From NCBI GenBank assembly GCA_946612575.1, contig CAMOEU010000035.1, positions 1 through 7,055 of the forward strand: a stretch of 7,055 nt of DNA, written 5' to 3'. This DNA comes from an uncultured Clostridia bacterium. GTDB lineage: Bacteria > Bacillota > Clostridia > Christensenellales > UBA1242. The notes beneath the pieces were generated by a model. It made no database searches and was not told the origin of the DNA. It saw nothing but the letters and a program-made list of their open reading frames with translations. Positions 1 to 5,406 of this stretch are shown one piece after another. Each line of letters starts with the position of its first letter. Position 1 is the first letter of the stretch. The position numbers and the translations under genes were made by a program.

Positions 1-645
1 AACACAATTGTTGAAAGCATTGAAAATTGGAAAGACAAGTCTTTTTGCAAGTGGATCCAAAAGTTTGCCATCTTTCAAAATGCAAGCACCACTATCCAAA
101 ATTTCCTTTTGTGAAAAGCCTTTTGAAAGAAGATAATTTGGCAAATCATTCCAATCTTTTGAAAAACCAATTTTGAAATCTTCAAGTTCTCTTCTTGTAA
201 ATTTTCTTGACTTTATGTAGTCTTGTGCAGGTTTTGCCTGTGAGCTGTAAAGGTTTTCAACATAATGTTTGTAAGCATAATCCAAAACAGACAAAACTCT
301 TTCTTTTTCCTGCTTGTCCTGTTTGTTTTTTGCTGAAGATTGAAGCTCTGGCACCTGCATCCCAGCCTTTTCTGCCAAGATTTTGACAGCATCATAAAAA
401 GGCACATTTTCCATTTTTTCAACAAACTTAATCACATCGCCAGATTCGTGACAGCCAAAGCAATAATAAATTCCTTCATCTCCGTTTATCGAAAATGATG
501 GTGTTTTTTCATTATGAAAAGGACAACAAGCCCAAAATCTGCGACCTTTTTGCTCCATTTTGAGATAGTTTGAAGCAATTGAAACAAGGTCGTTTTTTCT
601 TTTAAGTTCGTTGAGCCAATCTACAGAAAAACCTTTACTTTCCAA
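1..645 (-). CDS. dnaG: DNA primase DnaG, N-terminal part (cut by left window edge)
   Basis: The visible 215 residues are the start of the bacterial replicative primase, which makes RNA primers for DnaB-led replication. The CHC2 zinc-binding domain fills about residues 1-95: the ligands Cys41, His44, Cys62 and Cys65 sit in CCPFHNEKTPSF and YYCFGCHESGD (C-x2-H-x17-C-x2-C). From about residue 105 the N-terminal part of the RNA polymerase (TOPRIM-containing) domain begins, with DYIKSRKF and the block ending in RLVFPIFNAF. The frame is open to base 1, so the catalytic TOPRIM core and the DnaB-binding tail lie outside. I chose a TTG start at 645 because it gives the usual DnaG N-terminus and has AGGGAG 6 bp upstream; the first ATG (codon 30) would delete half the zinc domain. 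It lies downstream of groEL but beyond a strong terminator, and it has its own extended -10 promoter. In many Bacillota the next gene is the main sigma factor, which would be left of this window (inference). Confidence 0.95.
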   Translation of the reverse strand, partial: MESKGFSVDWLNELKRKNDLVSIASNYLKMEQKGRRFWACCPFHNEKTPSFSINGDEGIYYCFGCHESGDVIKFVEKMENVPFYDAVKILAEKAGMQVPELQSSAKNKQDKQEKERVLSVLDYAYKHYVENLYSSQAKPAQDYIKSRKFTRRELEDFKIGFSKDWNDLPNYLLSKGFSQKEILDSGACILKDGKLLDPLAKRLVFPIFNAFNNCV

Positions 646-651
646 ATTTTT

Positions 652-657
652 CTCCCT
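652..657 (-). promoter_or_regulatory. Ribosome binding site that decides the UUG start of dnaG
   Basis: AGGGAG on the minus strand lies 6 bp before the TTG codon at 645. This is the best Shine-Dalgarno match near the gene, and no in-frame ATG occurs between it and the zinc-finger coding sequence at a useful distance. It supports initiation at TTG. Confidence 0.7.
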
Positions 658-678
658 GTGGAAAAAGTTATACAAAAG

Positions 679-687
679 ATTATACCA
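679..687 (-). promoter_or_regulatory. Extended -10 promoter for dnaG
   Basis: The minus strand reads TGGTATAAT, a perfect extended -10 (TGn plus TATAAT, the latter at 679-684). Transcription would start near 672, giving a leader of about 27 bases that contains the AGGGAG site. No good -35 hexamer sits 16-18 bp upstream, which is tolerated by extended -10 promoters. Expression from this element is inferred from sequence only. Confidence 0.6.
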
Positions 688-737
688 CAAAAAACCGTGA
701 AACTCCTTTATTTTACACAAAAAATTTATAAAAAAAT

Positions 738-751
738 CACTATATATAGTG
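738..751. repeat. 14-bp perfect palindrome upstream of dnaG
   Basis: CACTATATATAGTG reads the same on both strands. It lies about 55 bp upstream of the dnaG -10 box, in the 196-bp gap between groEL and dnaG. A TTTACA hexamer (750-755, minus strand) overlaps its end, with a possible TATAAA 19 bp further on (725-730), so it might be an operator over a second, weak promoter. No other copy is seen in the window. It could also be chance in AT-rich DNA. Confidence 0.4.
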
Positions 752-802
752 TAAATCGACAAAATCTTCTCAAAACAAGTTGTAAATTTGAAACAGAGCA
801 AC

Positions 803-829
803 AAAAAAAAACTAGGCAAATCGCCTAGT
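803..829 (-). terminator. Rho-independent terminator after groEL, probably bidirectional
   Basis: ACTAGGC (811-817) and GCCTAGT (823-829) form a perfect 7-bp stem with a 5-base loop. Read on the minus strand the stem is followed by eight T (803-810), a textbook intrinsic terminator that starts 13 bp after the groEL stop codon. On the plus strand the stem is followed after one C and one A by six T (832-837), so it could also stop transcription in the other direction, although no plus-strand gene is seen here. It separates groESL from dnaG. Confidence 0.9.
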
Positions 830-841
830 CATTTTTTAATC

Positions 842-2470
842 TTAATAAACATCTTGTTCGTTCACTTTGTCGTGTTTGCAGCAGGTTTTGTCTTCAACTT
901 CCACAACAAGTGCTTCTGTTGTGAGAAGTGTTGCAGAAACTGAAGCTGCATTTTGAAGAGCTGATCTTGTCACCTTTGTAGGGTCCAAAATGCCTTTCTT
1001 TATCATATCCACATATTCGCCTTTGAGTGCATCAAATCCATATGCAGGTTTTTCCAAGTTTTCATAAATCTTGTTTACCACAACTCCGCCATCAATGCCG
1101 GCATTTGCAGCAATTTGTCTGATTGGCTCTTCAACAGCCTTAAGCACAATGTTTGCACCAGTCTTTTCATCTCCAGAAAGTGTGTCAACAAGTTTTTTGA
1201 TTGCTGGAGTGGTTTTGAGAAGTGCAACACCGCCGCCAGGCACAACACCTTCTTCAGATGCAGCTTTTGTCGCCGAAAGTGCATCTTCAATGCGGAGTTT
1301 TTTCTCCTTCATTTCCACTTCTGTTGCAGCACCAACTTTGACAACGGCAACTCCACCAGCAAGTTTTGCAAGTCTGTCTTGCAATTTTTCTTTTTCATAG
1401 TCACTTGTTGTGTTTTGAATTTGGTCTTTGATTTGTTTTGCTCTTGCCTTGATGTCTTCTTTCTTCCCTGCACCTTCAACAATTGTTGTGTTGTCCTTAT
1501 CGACTCTAACCATCTTGGCTCTTCCAAGATTTTCAATTGAAAGGTTTGCAAAATCAACACCAAGCTCTGCAGAAACAACTGTTCCGCCTGTCAAAATTGC
1601 AATGTCTTCAAGCATAGCTTTTCTCTTGTCGCCAAAACTTGGAGCTTTGACCGCAACAACATTGAGTGCTCCCCTAAGTTTGTTTAAAATAAGAGTTGTG
1701 AGTGCTTCGCCTTCAACATCATCAGCAATGATAAGAAGTTTGCCACCAACTTTAACAATTTGCTCAAGTATTGGTAAGATTTCGTTTATGCTTGAAATTT
1801 TGTTTTCTGTGATAAGAATATAAGCATTTTCAAGTTCGGCAATCATCTTTTCGGTGTTTGTGCTCATATATGGAGAAAGATATCCCCTGTCAAATTGCAT
1901 ACCTTCCACAACAGAAAGTTCGGTAGTCATTGTTTGAGCTTCTTCAACAGTGATAACTCCGTCTTTGCCGACTTTTTCCATAGCCTCAGCAATAAGTTTT
2001 CCGATTGTTTCATCTCCAGCAGAAATGCTTGCAACTTGCTCTATGTCTTTTGAGCTTGAAACAGGTTTTGAAAGTTTTTTAAGTTCTTCAACAGCCACTT
2101 CAACTGCTTTGAAAATTCCATTTTTAAGCACAATTGGATTTGCCCCAGCTGTGAAGTTTTTCAAGCCTTCTCTTATAATTGCTTGAGCAAGCACACATGC
2201 TGTTGTTGTTCCGTCTCCGGCAACATCGTTTGTCTTGACAGAAACTTCTCTGACAAGTTCAGCTCCCAAATTTTCAAATGGGTCATCAAGTTCGATTTCT
2301 TTTGCGATTGTCACACCATCGTTTGTGATGAGTGGAAGAGCAAATTTTTTGCCCAAGACCACATTTCTTCCCTTTGGTCCAAGTGTGATTTTCACTGTGT
2401 CAGCAAGTTTGTTTACACCATTTTCAAGGCTTTTTCTTGCCTTTTCTCCTTGCAATATCTTTTTTGCCAT
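842..2470 (-). CDS. groEL: 60-kDa chaperonin GroEL with atypical C-terminal tail
   Basis: GroEL forms the double-ring, ATP-driven folding chamber in the cytoplasm, capped by GroES. The 542 residues span the whole family. The N-terminal equatorial segment has the ATP-binding blocks TLGPKGRNVVL (29-39), ITNDGVT (Asp51) and GDGTTTA (85-91). The apical domain follows (for example VEGMQFDRGYLSPYM). The C-terminal equatorial segment has the RIEDALSATKAA block with the catalytic Asp and EEGVVPGGGVALL. The ATG start at 2470 is preceded by AGGAG, which overlaps the TAG stop of groES, so the two genes are translationally close (9 bp apart) and share the promoter upstream of groES. The unusual part is the end: instead of the flexible Gly-Gly-Met repeats found in most single-copy GroELs, the protein ends in TCCKHDKVNEQDVY (529-542), with Cys530, Cys531 and His533. 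A strong terminator follows. Identity is certain; the meaning of the tail is not. Confidence 0.98.
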   Translation of the reverse strand: MAKKILQGEKARKSLENGVNKLADTVKITLGPKGRNVVLGKKFALPLITNDGVTIAKEIELDDPFENLGAELVREVSVKTNDVAGDGTTTACVLAQAIIREGLKNFTAGANPIVLKNGIFKAVEVAVEELKKLSKPVSSSKDIEQVASISAGDETIGKLIAEAMEKVGKDGVITVEEAQTMTTELSVVEGMQFDRGYLSPYMSTNTEKMIAELENAYILITENKISSINEILPILEQIVKVGGKLLIIADDVEGEALTTLILNKLRGALNVVAVKAPSFGDKRKAMLEDIAILTGGTVVSAELGVDFANLSIENLGRAKMVRVDKDNTTIVEGAGKKEDIKARAKQIKDQIQNTTSDYEKEKLQDRLAKLAGGVAVVKVGAATEVEMKEKKLRIEDALSATKAASEEGVVPGGGVALLKTTPAIKKLVDTLSGDEKTGANIVLKAVEEPIRQIAANAGIDGGVVVNKIYENLEKPAYGFDALKGEYVDMIKKGILDPTKVTRSALQNAASVSATLLTTEALVVEVEDKTCCKHDKVNEQDVY

Positions 2471-2479
2471 AATTCTCTC

Positions 2480-2764
2480 CTATTCCAAAACAGCCAAAAT
2501 GTCTGTTTGTTTAACAACAATATATTTCTTCCCATCAAGCGAAAATTCTGTTCCGCTGTATTTTGCATACAAAACCTCTTGCCCAGTCTTTACTTGCATT
2601 TTGATTTCTTTTCCGTCAACAACTCCGCCTTCCCCAACAGCAACAACGGTCGCTATTTGAGATTTTTCCGCAGATGCAGTAGGCAAAATGATTCCGCTTT
2701 TTGTCTCTTTTTCCGCTTCCTTTGGAAGCAAAACAACTCTGTCAAATATAGGTCTTATTTTCAT
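2480..2764 (-). CDS. groES: 10-kDa co-chaperonin GroES
   Basis: GroES forms the heptameric lid of the GroEL chamber. The 94-residue length is normal. The N-terminal MKIRPIFDRVVLLP is the family signature. The mobile loop (about residues 16-33) contains the hydrophobic GIILP contact (24-28) that binds the GroEL apical domain, followed by the beta-barrel and roof-loop region (VVAVGEGG...DGKEIKMQVKTGQEVLYAKYSGTEF) and the conserved C-terminal YIVVKQTDILAVL. The ATG start at 2764 has AAGGAG 7 bp upstream. It is the first gene of the groES-groEL operon: its TAG stop is embedded in the groEL ribosome binding site. The leader from the predicted promoter is only about 13-15 bases long. No CIRCE inverted repeat precedes it, so HrcA-type heat-shock control is not visible here. 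Confidence 0.97.
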   Translation of the reverse strand: MKIRPIFDRVVLLPKEAEKETKSGIILPTASAEKSQIATVVAVGEGGVVDGKEIKMQVKTGQEVLYAKYSGTEFSLDGKKYIVVKQTDILAVLE

Positions 2765-2783
2765 AATTTTTCTCCTTGCTTTT

Positions 2784-2813
2784 ATTATAGTTTTTGTAGA
2801 TTTTGTTTGTAAA
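2784..2813 (-). promoter_or_regulatory. Sigma-A-type promoter of groES-groEL
   Basis: On the minus strand TTTACA (2808-2813) is followed after 18 bp by a perfect TATAAT (2784-2789). Transcription would start about 2777-2779, and the groES AAGGAG site then lies at the very 5' end of the mRNA. This is a housekeeping-type promoter. The CIRCE operator (TTAGCACTC-N9-GAGTGCTAA) is absent from the whole gap between 2765 and 2877. Confidence 0.75.
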
Positions 2814-2850
2814 GTTTTTGTGTCAAAAAACTTGTCGAATCTTTTTTAAT

Positions 2851-2879
2851 AAAAGAAAAATGTGTATCAAAACACATTT
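2851..2879 (-). terminator. Likely intrinsic terminator after the diguanylate cyclase gene
   Basis: AAATGTGT (2858-2865) and ACACATTT (2872-2879) form a perfect 8-bp stem with a 6-base loop. On the minus strand it is followed by TTCTTTT (2851-2857). The stem is AT-rich and overlaps the last two bases (2878-2879) of the TAA stop codon of the upstream gene, so it may be moderate in strength. It separates the cyclase gene from the groES promoter. Confidence 0.65.
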
Positions 2880-3699
2880 AAACTTTGTCAGAATCAGCAC
2901 AAACAAAATCATTTTTGACTGTTTTTGCTTGATACATAAGTTTGTCAGCTTTTCCAATCATATCTTTAAGATTTTCAAAGCCATAGACTCCACCAACACT
3001 GACAGAAAGTTTTTCTTTCATCCCATCAATTTTGATGCCATTTACTGCCTTACAGATGTTTTTGAGATGTGAAGAAAACTTTTTCTTTTCAATTTCGTGG
3101 AAAACCACAACAAATTCGTCTCCACCGTATCTGACAGTTGTTCCCACATCCCCAGCAGCTTTTTCAATTGTCTTGGCAATAACCGCCAAAACTTCATCGC
3201 CTTTTTGGTGTCCATATTTGTCATTTACACTCTTGAAATCATCGACATCAATCATTGAAATTGCATTGACATCAGTGCCCATCATATGACTGTCAAAATA
3301 GCTTCTGTTATAAACTCCAGTGAGTGGATCTTTGTACATGTTGAGATTGTGTTTCATAACTTCTTCAACGATGTTTCCCTTGCCTTTTGCATCAACAACA
3401 ACTGAGTCGCCAACATCAAATCTGAGTTTCAAAACACAATTATTCCCATTGTTGTCACAATAATTTGAAATTGTCTCAATAACTCTGCCGTTTATATAAT
3501 CAATCTCAACAAGCCTTTTTCTTTCTTTAAGTGCATTGTTTAAAATAAGAGAACTCTCTCTCGAATTTTTAATGTTAGAAATTGTTGTTTTTCCATTTTT
3601 TGCAGTTATTTTTATTTTTTCATTGAGATCATAATATTCAATTTCATCAAAAAATCTTTTGAGACCATCAATATAAGACTCTAGCTTATTTACATCCAT
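2878..3699 (-). CDS. GGDEF-domain diguanylate cyclase with short N-terminal region
   Basis: The C-terminal half (about residues 120-265) is a GGDEF domain, which makes cyclic di-GMP from two GTP. Visible motifs are DPLTGVYNR (124-132), the metal-binding MIDVDDFKSVND with Asp151, YGHQKGDEVL, and an intact RYGGDEF (GGDEF at 192-196), so catalysis is expected. The inhibitory RxxD site five residues before GGDEF is absent (GDVG there), so product feedback through that site is unlikely. The N-terminal ~115 residues have no membrane segment or signal peptide and are not a family I can name with confidence. The stretch with IDYINGRVIETI and Cys81/Cys88 resembles a shrunken form of the PAS-like region found before GGDEF domains in some Clostridia (inference). 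No EAL or HD-GYP domain is present. The ATG at 3699 directly follows an in-frame TTG (3702), and both have AAAGGA at a tolerable distance; I prefer ATG. It is cytoplasmic and follows sufU by about 60 bp. Confidence 0.9.
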   Translation of the reverse strand: MDVNKLESYIDGLKRFFDEIEYYDLNEKIKITAKNGKTTISNIKNSRESSLILNNALKERKRLVEIDYINGRVIETISNYCDNNGNNCVLKLRFDVGDSVVVDAKGKGNIVEEVMKHNLNMYKDPLTGVYNRSYFDSHMMGTDVNAISMIDVDDFKSVNDKYGHQKGDEVLAVIAKTIEKAAGDVGTTVRYGGDEFVVVFHEIEKKKFSSHLKNICKAVNGIKIDGMKEKLSVSVGGVYGFENLKDMIGKADKLMYQAKTVKNDFVCADSDKV

Positions 3700-3722
3700 C
3701 AATCTTTTTTCCTTTCAAACCA

Positions 3723-3750
3723 AGTTTAACACAAAATAAATTTATTTCAA
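3723..3750 (-). promoter_or_regulatory. Possible weak promoter before the diguanylate cyclase gene
   Basis: TTGAAA (3745-3750) and TAAACT (3723-3728) on the minus strand are 16 bp apart and match the sigma-A consensus at 5/6 and 4/6 positions. The start would be near 3716. The spacer and the end of the -35 box are covered by the palindrome AAATAAATTTATTT (3734-3747). The match is weak in such AT-rich DNA, and read-through from the suf operon is an alternative because no convincing terminator follows sufU. Confidence 0.3.
3734..3747. repeat. 14-bp perfect AT-only palindrome between sufU and the cyclase gene
   Basis: AAATAAATTTATTT is self-complementary with no loop, so it is a poor hairpin but could be a dimer-binding site. 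It overlaps the possible promoter of the cyclase gene. In DNA this AT-rich a chance origin is quite possible. Confidence 0.3.
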
Positions 3751-3759
3751 ACAAAAATG

Positions 3760-4188
3760 TCACTTATTAAGCAAATCTTGCATTGTGTGCCACGACAAAA
3801 CAGCACATTTGACTCTTGCAGGCATATTTGATATGTTTTCAAATGCTCTTGCATCCCCAAGCATTGATTTTTCTTTTGAAGAAAGTTTTTCTCTTTTTAT
3901 CATTTTTAGATATATTTCAATGATTTTTTTTGCTTCTTCCACAGTTTTTCCTTTGATTGTGTCAATCATTATGGAAGTTGAGCTTTGTGAGATTGCACAG
4001 CCATGACCAGAAAAAGCCGCATCCACAATTTTTCCATCTTTAACCAAAATTTCAAGTTTGATTTCGTCACCACAATTTGGATTGTGTCCCAAAAGACAGG
4101 AAGTCGCCTTTTCAAGCGGTTTTCTGTTTTTGTTTGACATACTATGCTCCATAATCATCTCATTGTAAATTTGATCCATCTCTTCCAT
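3760..4188 (-). CDS. sufU: SufU, zinc-dependent sulfur-transfer protein of the SUF system
   Basis: SufU belongs to the IscU-like fold family but in Gram-positives acts mainly as a zinc-bound sulfur acceptor for SufS. The 142 residues carry the expected ligands Cys39 and Asp41 (in HNPNCGDEI), Cys64 (in SGHGCAISQSSTS) and Cys128 (in PARVKCAVLSWHT). The long segment between Cys64 and Cys128, including LSSKEKSMLGDARAFENI, is the insertion that separates SufU from IscU. The ATG at 4188 lies 2 bp after the sufS stop and has AGAAGG, inside the sufS 3' end, as ribosome binding site, so it is the next gene of the suf operon. The gap that follows (3703-3759) has no strong terminator. Additional cysteine: Cys31. 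Confidence 0.95.
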   Translation of the reverse strand: MEEMDQIYNEMIMEHSMSNKNRKPLEKATSCLLGHNPNCGDEIKLEILVKDGKIVDAAFSGHGCAISQSSTSIMIDTIKGKTVEEAKKIIEIYLKMIKREKLSSKEKSMLGDARAFENISNMPARVKCAVLSWHTMQDLLNK

Positions 4189-4190
4189 AA

Positions 4191-5405
4191 CTAACCTTCT
4201 ATATATTTTTTAAATTTTTCGTATATATTCTTTATCTGCAAAATGAGTTTGTCAACATCACTCTTGTCATTGTAAAGAGCGAAACTTATTCTCACAGTCG
4301 AATCAATTCCCAAAAATCTTGTAAGTGGCTGTGCACAGTGATTTCCTGCCCTAACACAAATGTTTGCCATATCAAGCATTGTGGAAACATCGTGTGGATG
4401 AATGTTTTTTATATTAAACGAAATCACAGATGAACGATTTTTTTCTGGACTATAAATCGTCACATAAGGGAGTTTTTTCAAACTTTTGTATGCATAACTT
4501 AAAAGTTCATTTTCGTGTTTTTCAATTTCTTTGAATCCGATTGAATTGAGATATTTTATTGCTGCTTCAAGCCCAACTGCACCACCGACATTTTGTGTGC
4601 CTGCCTCAAACTTGTTTGGAAGTTCGGCAAAAGTAGTTTCCTGCTCGTAAACATATTCAATCATATCTCCACCCATCAAAAATGGAGACATTTTTTCAAG
4701 AAGTTCTTTTTTGCCATAAAGCACACCAATTCCAAGTGGCCCATACATTTTGTGAGCAGAAAAAGCAACAAAATCTGCATTCGTTTTTTGCACATCAAAT
4801 TTTGAATGTGCCACAGACTGAGAAATATCAACAACCGCAACCGCCCCGACAGAATGTGCTTTTTTGATTATCTTGTCAATGTTGTTTACTGTGCCAGTGA
4901 CATTTGAAACCGAAACTGCACAGACAACTTTTGTCTTTTTTGTGATTTTTTCTTCAATTTCCTTCTCATCAATTTCAAAATTTTTGTTGATATAAAGGTA
5001 TTTGAGTTTTGCACCCGTCTGTTTGGAAATTTTTTGCCATGGGACAATATTGCTGTGATGCTCAAGAATTGTCAAAACAATTTCATCACCTTTCTTTAGA
5101 TATGAAAGTCCATAAGAATATGCAATCAAATTCAAACTTTCTGTTGCATTTTTCGTGAAAATAATCTCACAGCTTTCTTTTGCATTGAGAAAGTCTGCAA
5201 CGGACTGTCTTGCATTATTATAAACGGTTGTCGCTTCAACACTCAGCCCATAAGCCCCACGATATGGATTTGCATTTGATTTTTTATAAAAATCTCTCAT
5301 TGCATCCAAAACACAGGCAGGCTTTTGTGAAGTCGCTGCACTATCCAAATAAACTATATCTTTTCCCTTGAAAATAGGGAAATCATTTTTGAAATTTTTC
5401 TCCAT
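4191..5405 (-). CDS. sufS: Cysteine desulfurase SufS (type II, PLP-dependent)
   Basis: SufS removes sulfur from L-cysteine as an enzyme-bound persulfide and passes it to SufU. With the start at 5405 it has 404 residues, the usual length. It shows LDSAATSQKP near the N-terminus, His117 (in LEHHSNIVPW) that stacks on the cofactor, Asp193 and Gln196 (VVDISQSVAHSKFDV) and the PLP-binding Lys219 (AFSAHKMYGPLG). The persulfide Cys357 lies in RAGNHCAQPL, where the more common His before the His-Cys pair is Asn. The short active-site loop and absence of the longer NifS/IscS-type loop fit group II enzymes. The frame is open up to an ATG at 5432, but that would overlap sufD by 26 bp with a poor ribosome site; the ATG at 5405 gives the family-typical MEKNFKNDFPIF start and has GGGAAG 7 bp upstream. 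It begins 1 bp after the sufD stop and ends 2 bp before sufU. Confidence 0.96.
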   Translation of the reverse strand: MEKNFKNDFPIFKGKDIVYLDSAATSQKPACVLDAMRDFYKKSNANPYRGAYGLSVEATTVYNNARQSVADFLNAKESCEIIFTKNATESLNLIAYSYGLSYLKKGDEIVLTILEHHSNIVPWQKISKQTGAKLKYLYINKNFEIDEKEIEEKITKKTKVVCAVSVSNVTGTVNNIDKIIKKAHSVGAVAVVDISQSVAHSKFDVQKTNADFVAFSAHKMYGPLGIGVLYGKKELLEKMSPFLMGGDMIEYVYEQETTFAELPNKFEAGTQNVGGAVGLEAAIKYLNSIGFKEIEKHENELLSYAYKSLKKLPYVTIYSPEKNRSSVISFNIKNIHPHDVSTMLDMANICVRAGNHCAQPLTRFLGIDSTVRISFALYNDKSDVDKLILQIKNIYEKFKKYIEG

Positions 5406-5406
5406 C

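Noticed and set aside
213..425. 70-codon minus-strand open frame inside dnaG
   Set aside because: It is in a different frame of the primase gene whose own frame is clearly conserved.
1071..2186. Several open frames of 70-140 codons on the plus strand opposite groEL
   Set aside because: They lie fully antisense to a highly conserved gene, have low-complexity Ser/Phe/Cys-rich translations and no ribosome site; they are by-products of the codon use of groEL.
2183..2812. 209-codon plus-strand open frame over groES and the start of groEL
   Set aside because: Antisense to two certain genes, crosses their promoter, and its Phe/Cys/Ser-rich translation resembles no protein family.
2821..2826. Perfect TTGACA on the minus strand upstream of groES
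   Set aside because: No acceptable -10 hexamer lies 16-18 bp downstream; the TTTACA at 2808-2813 fits the TATAAT at 2784-2789 much better.
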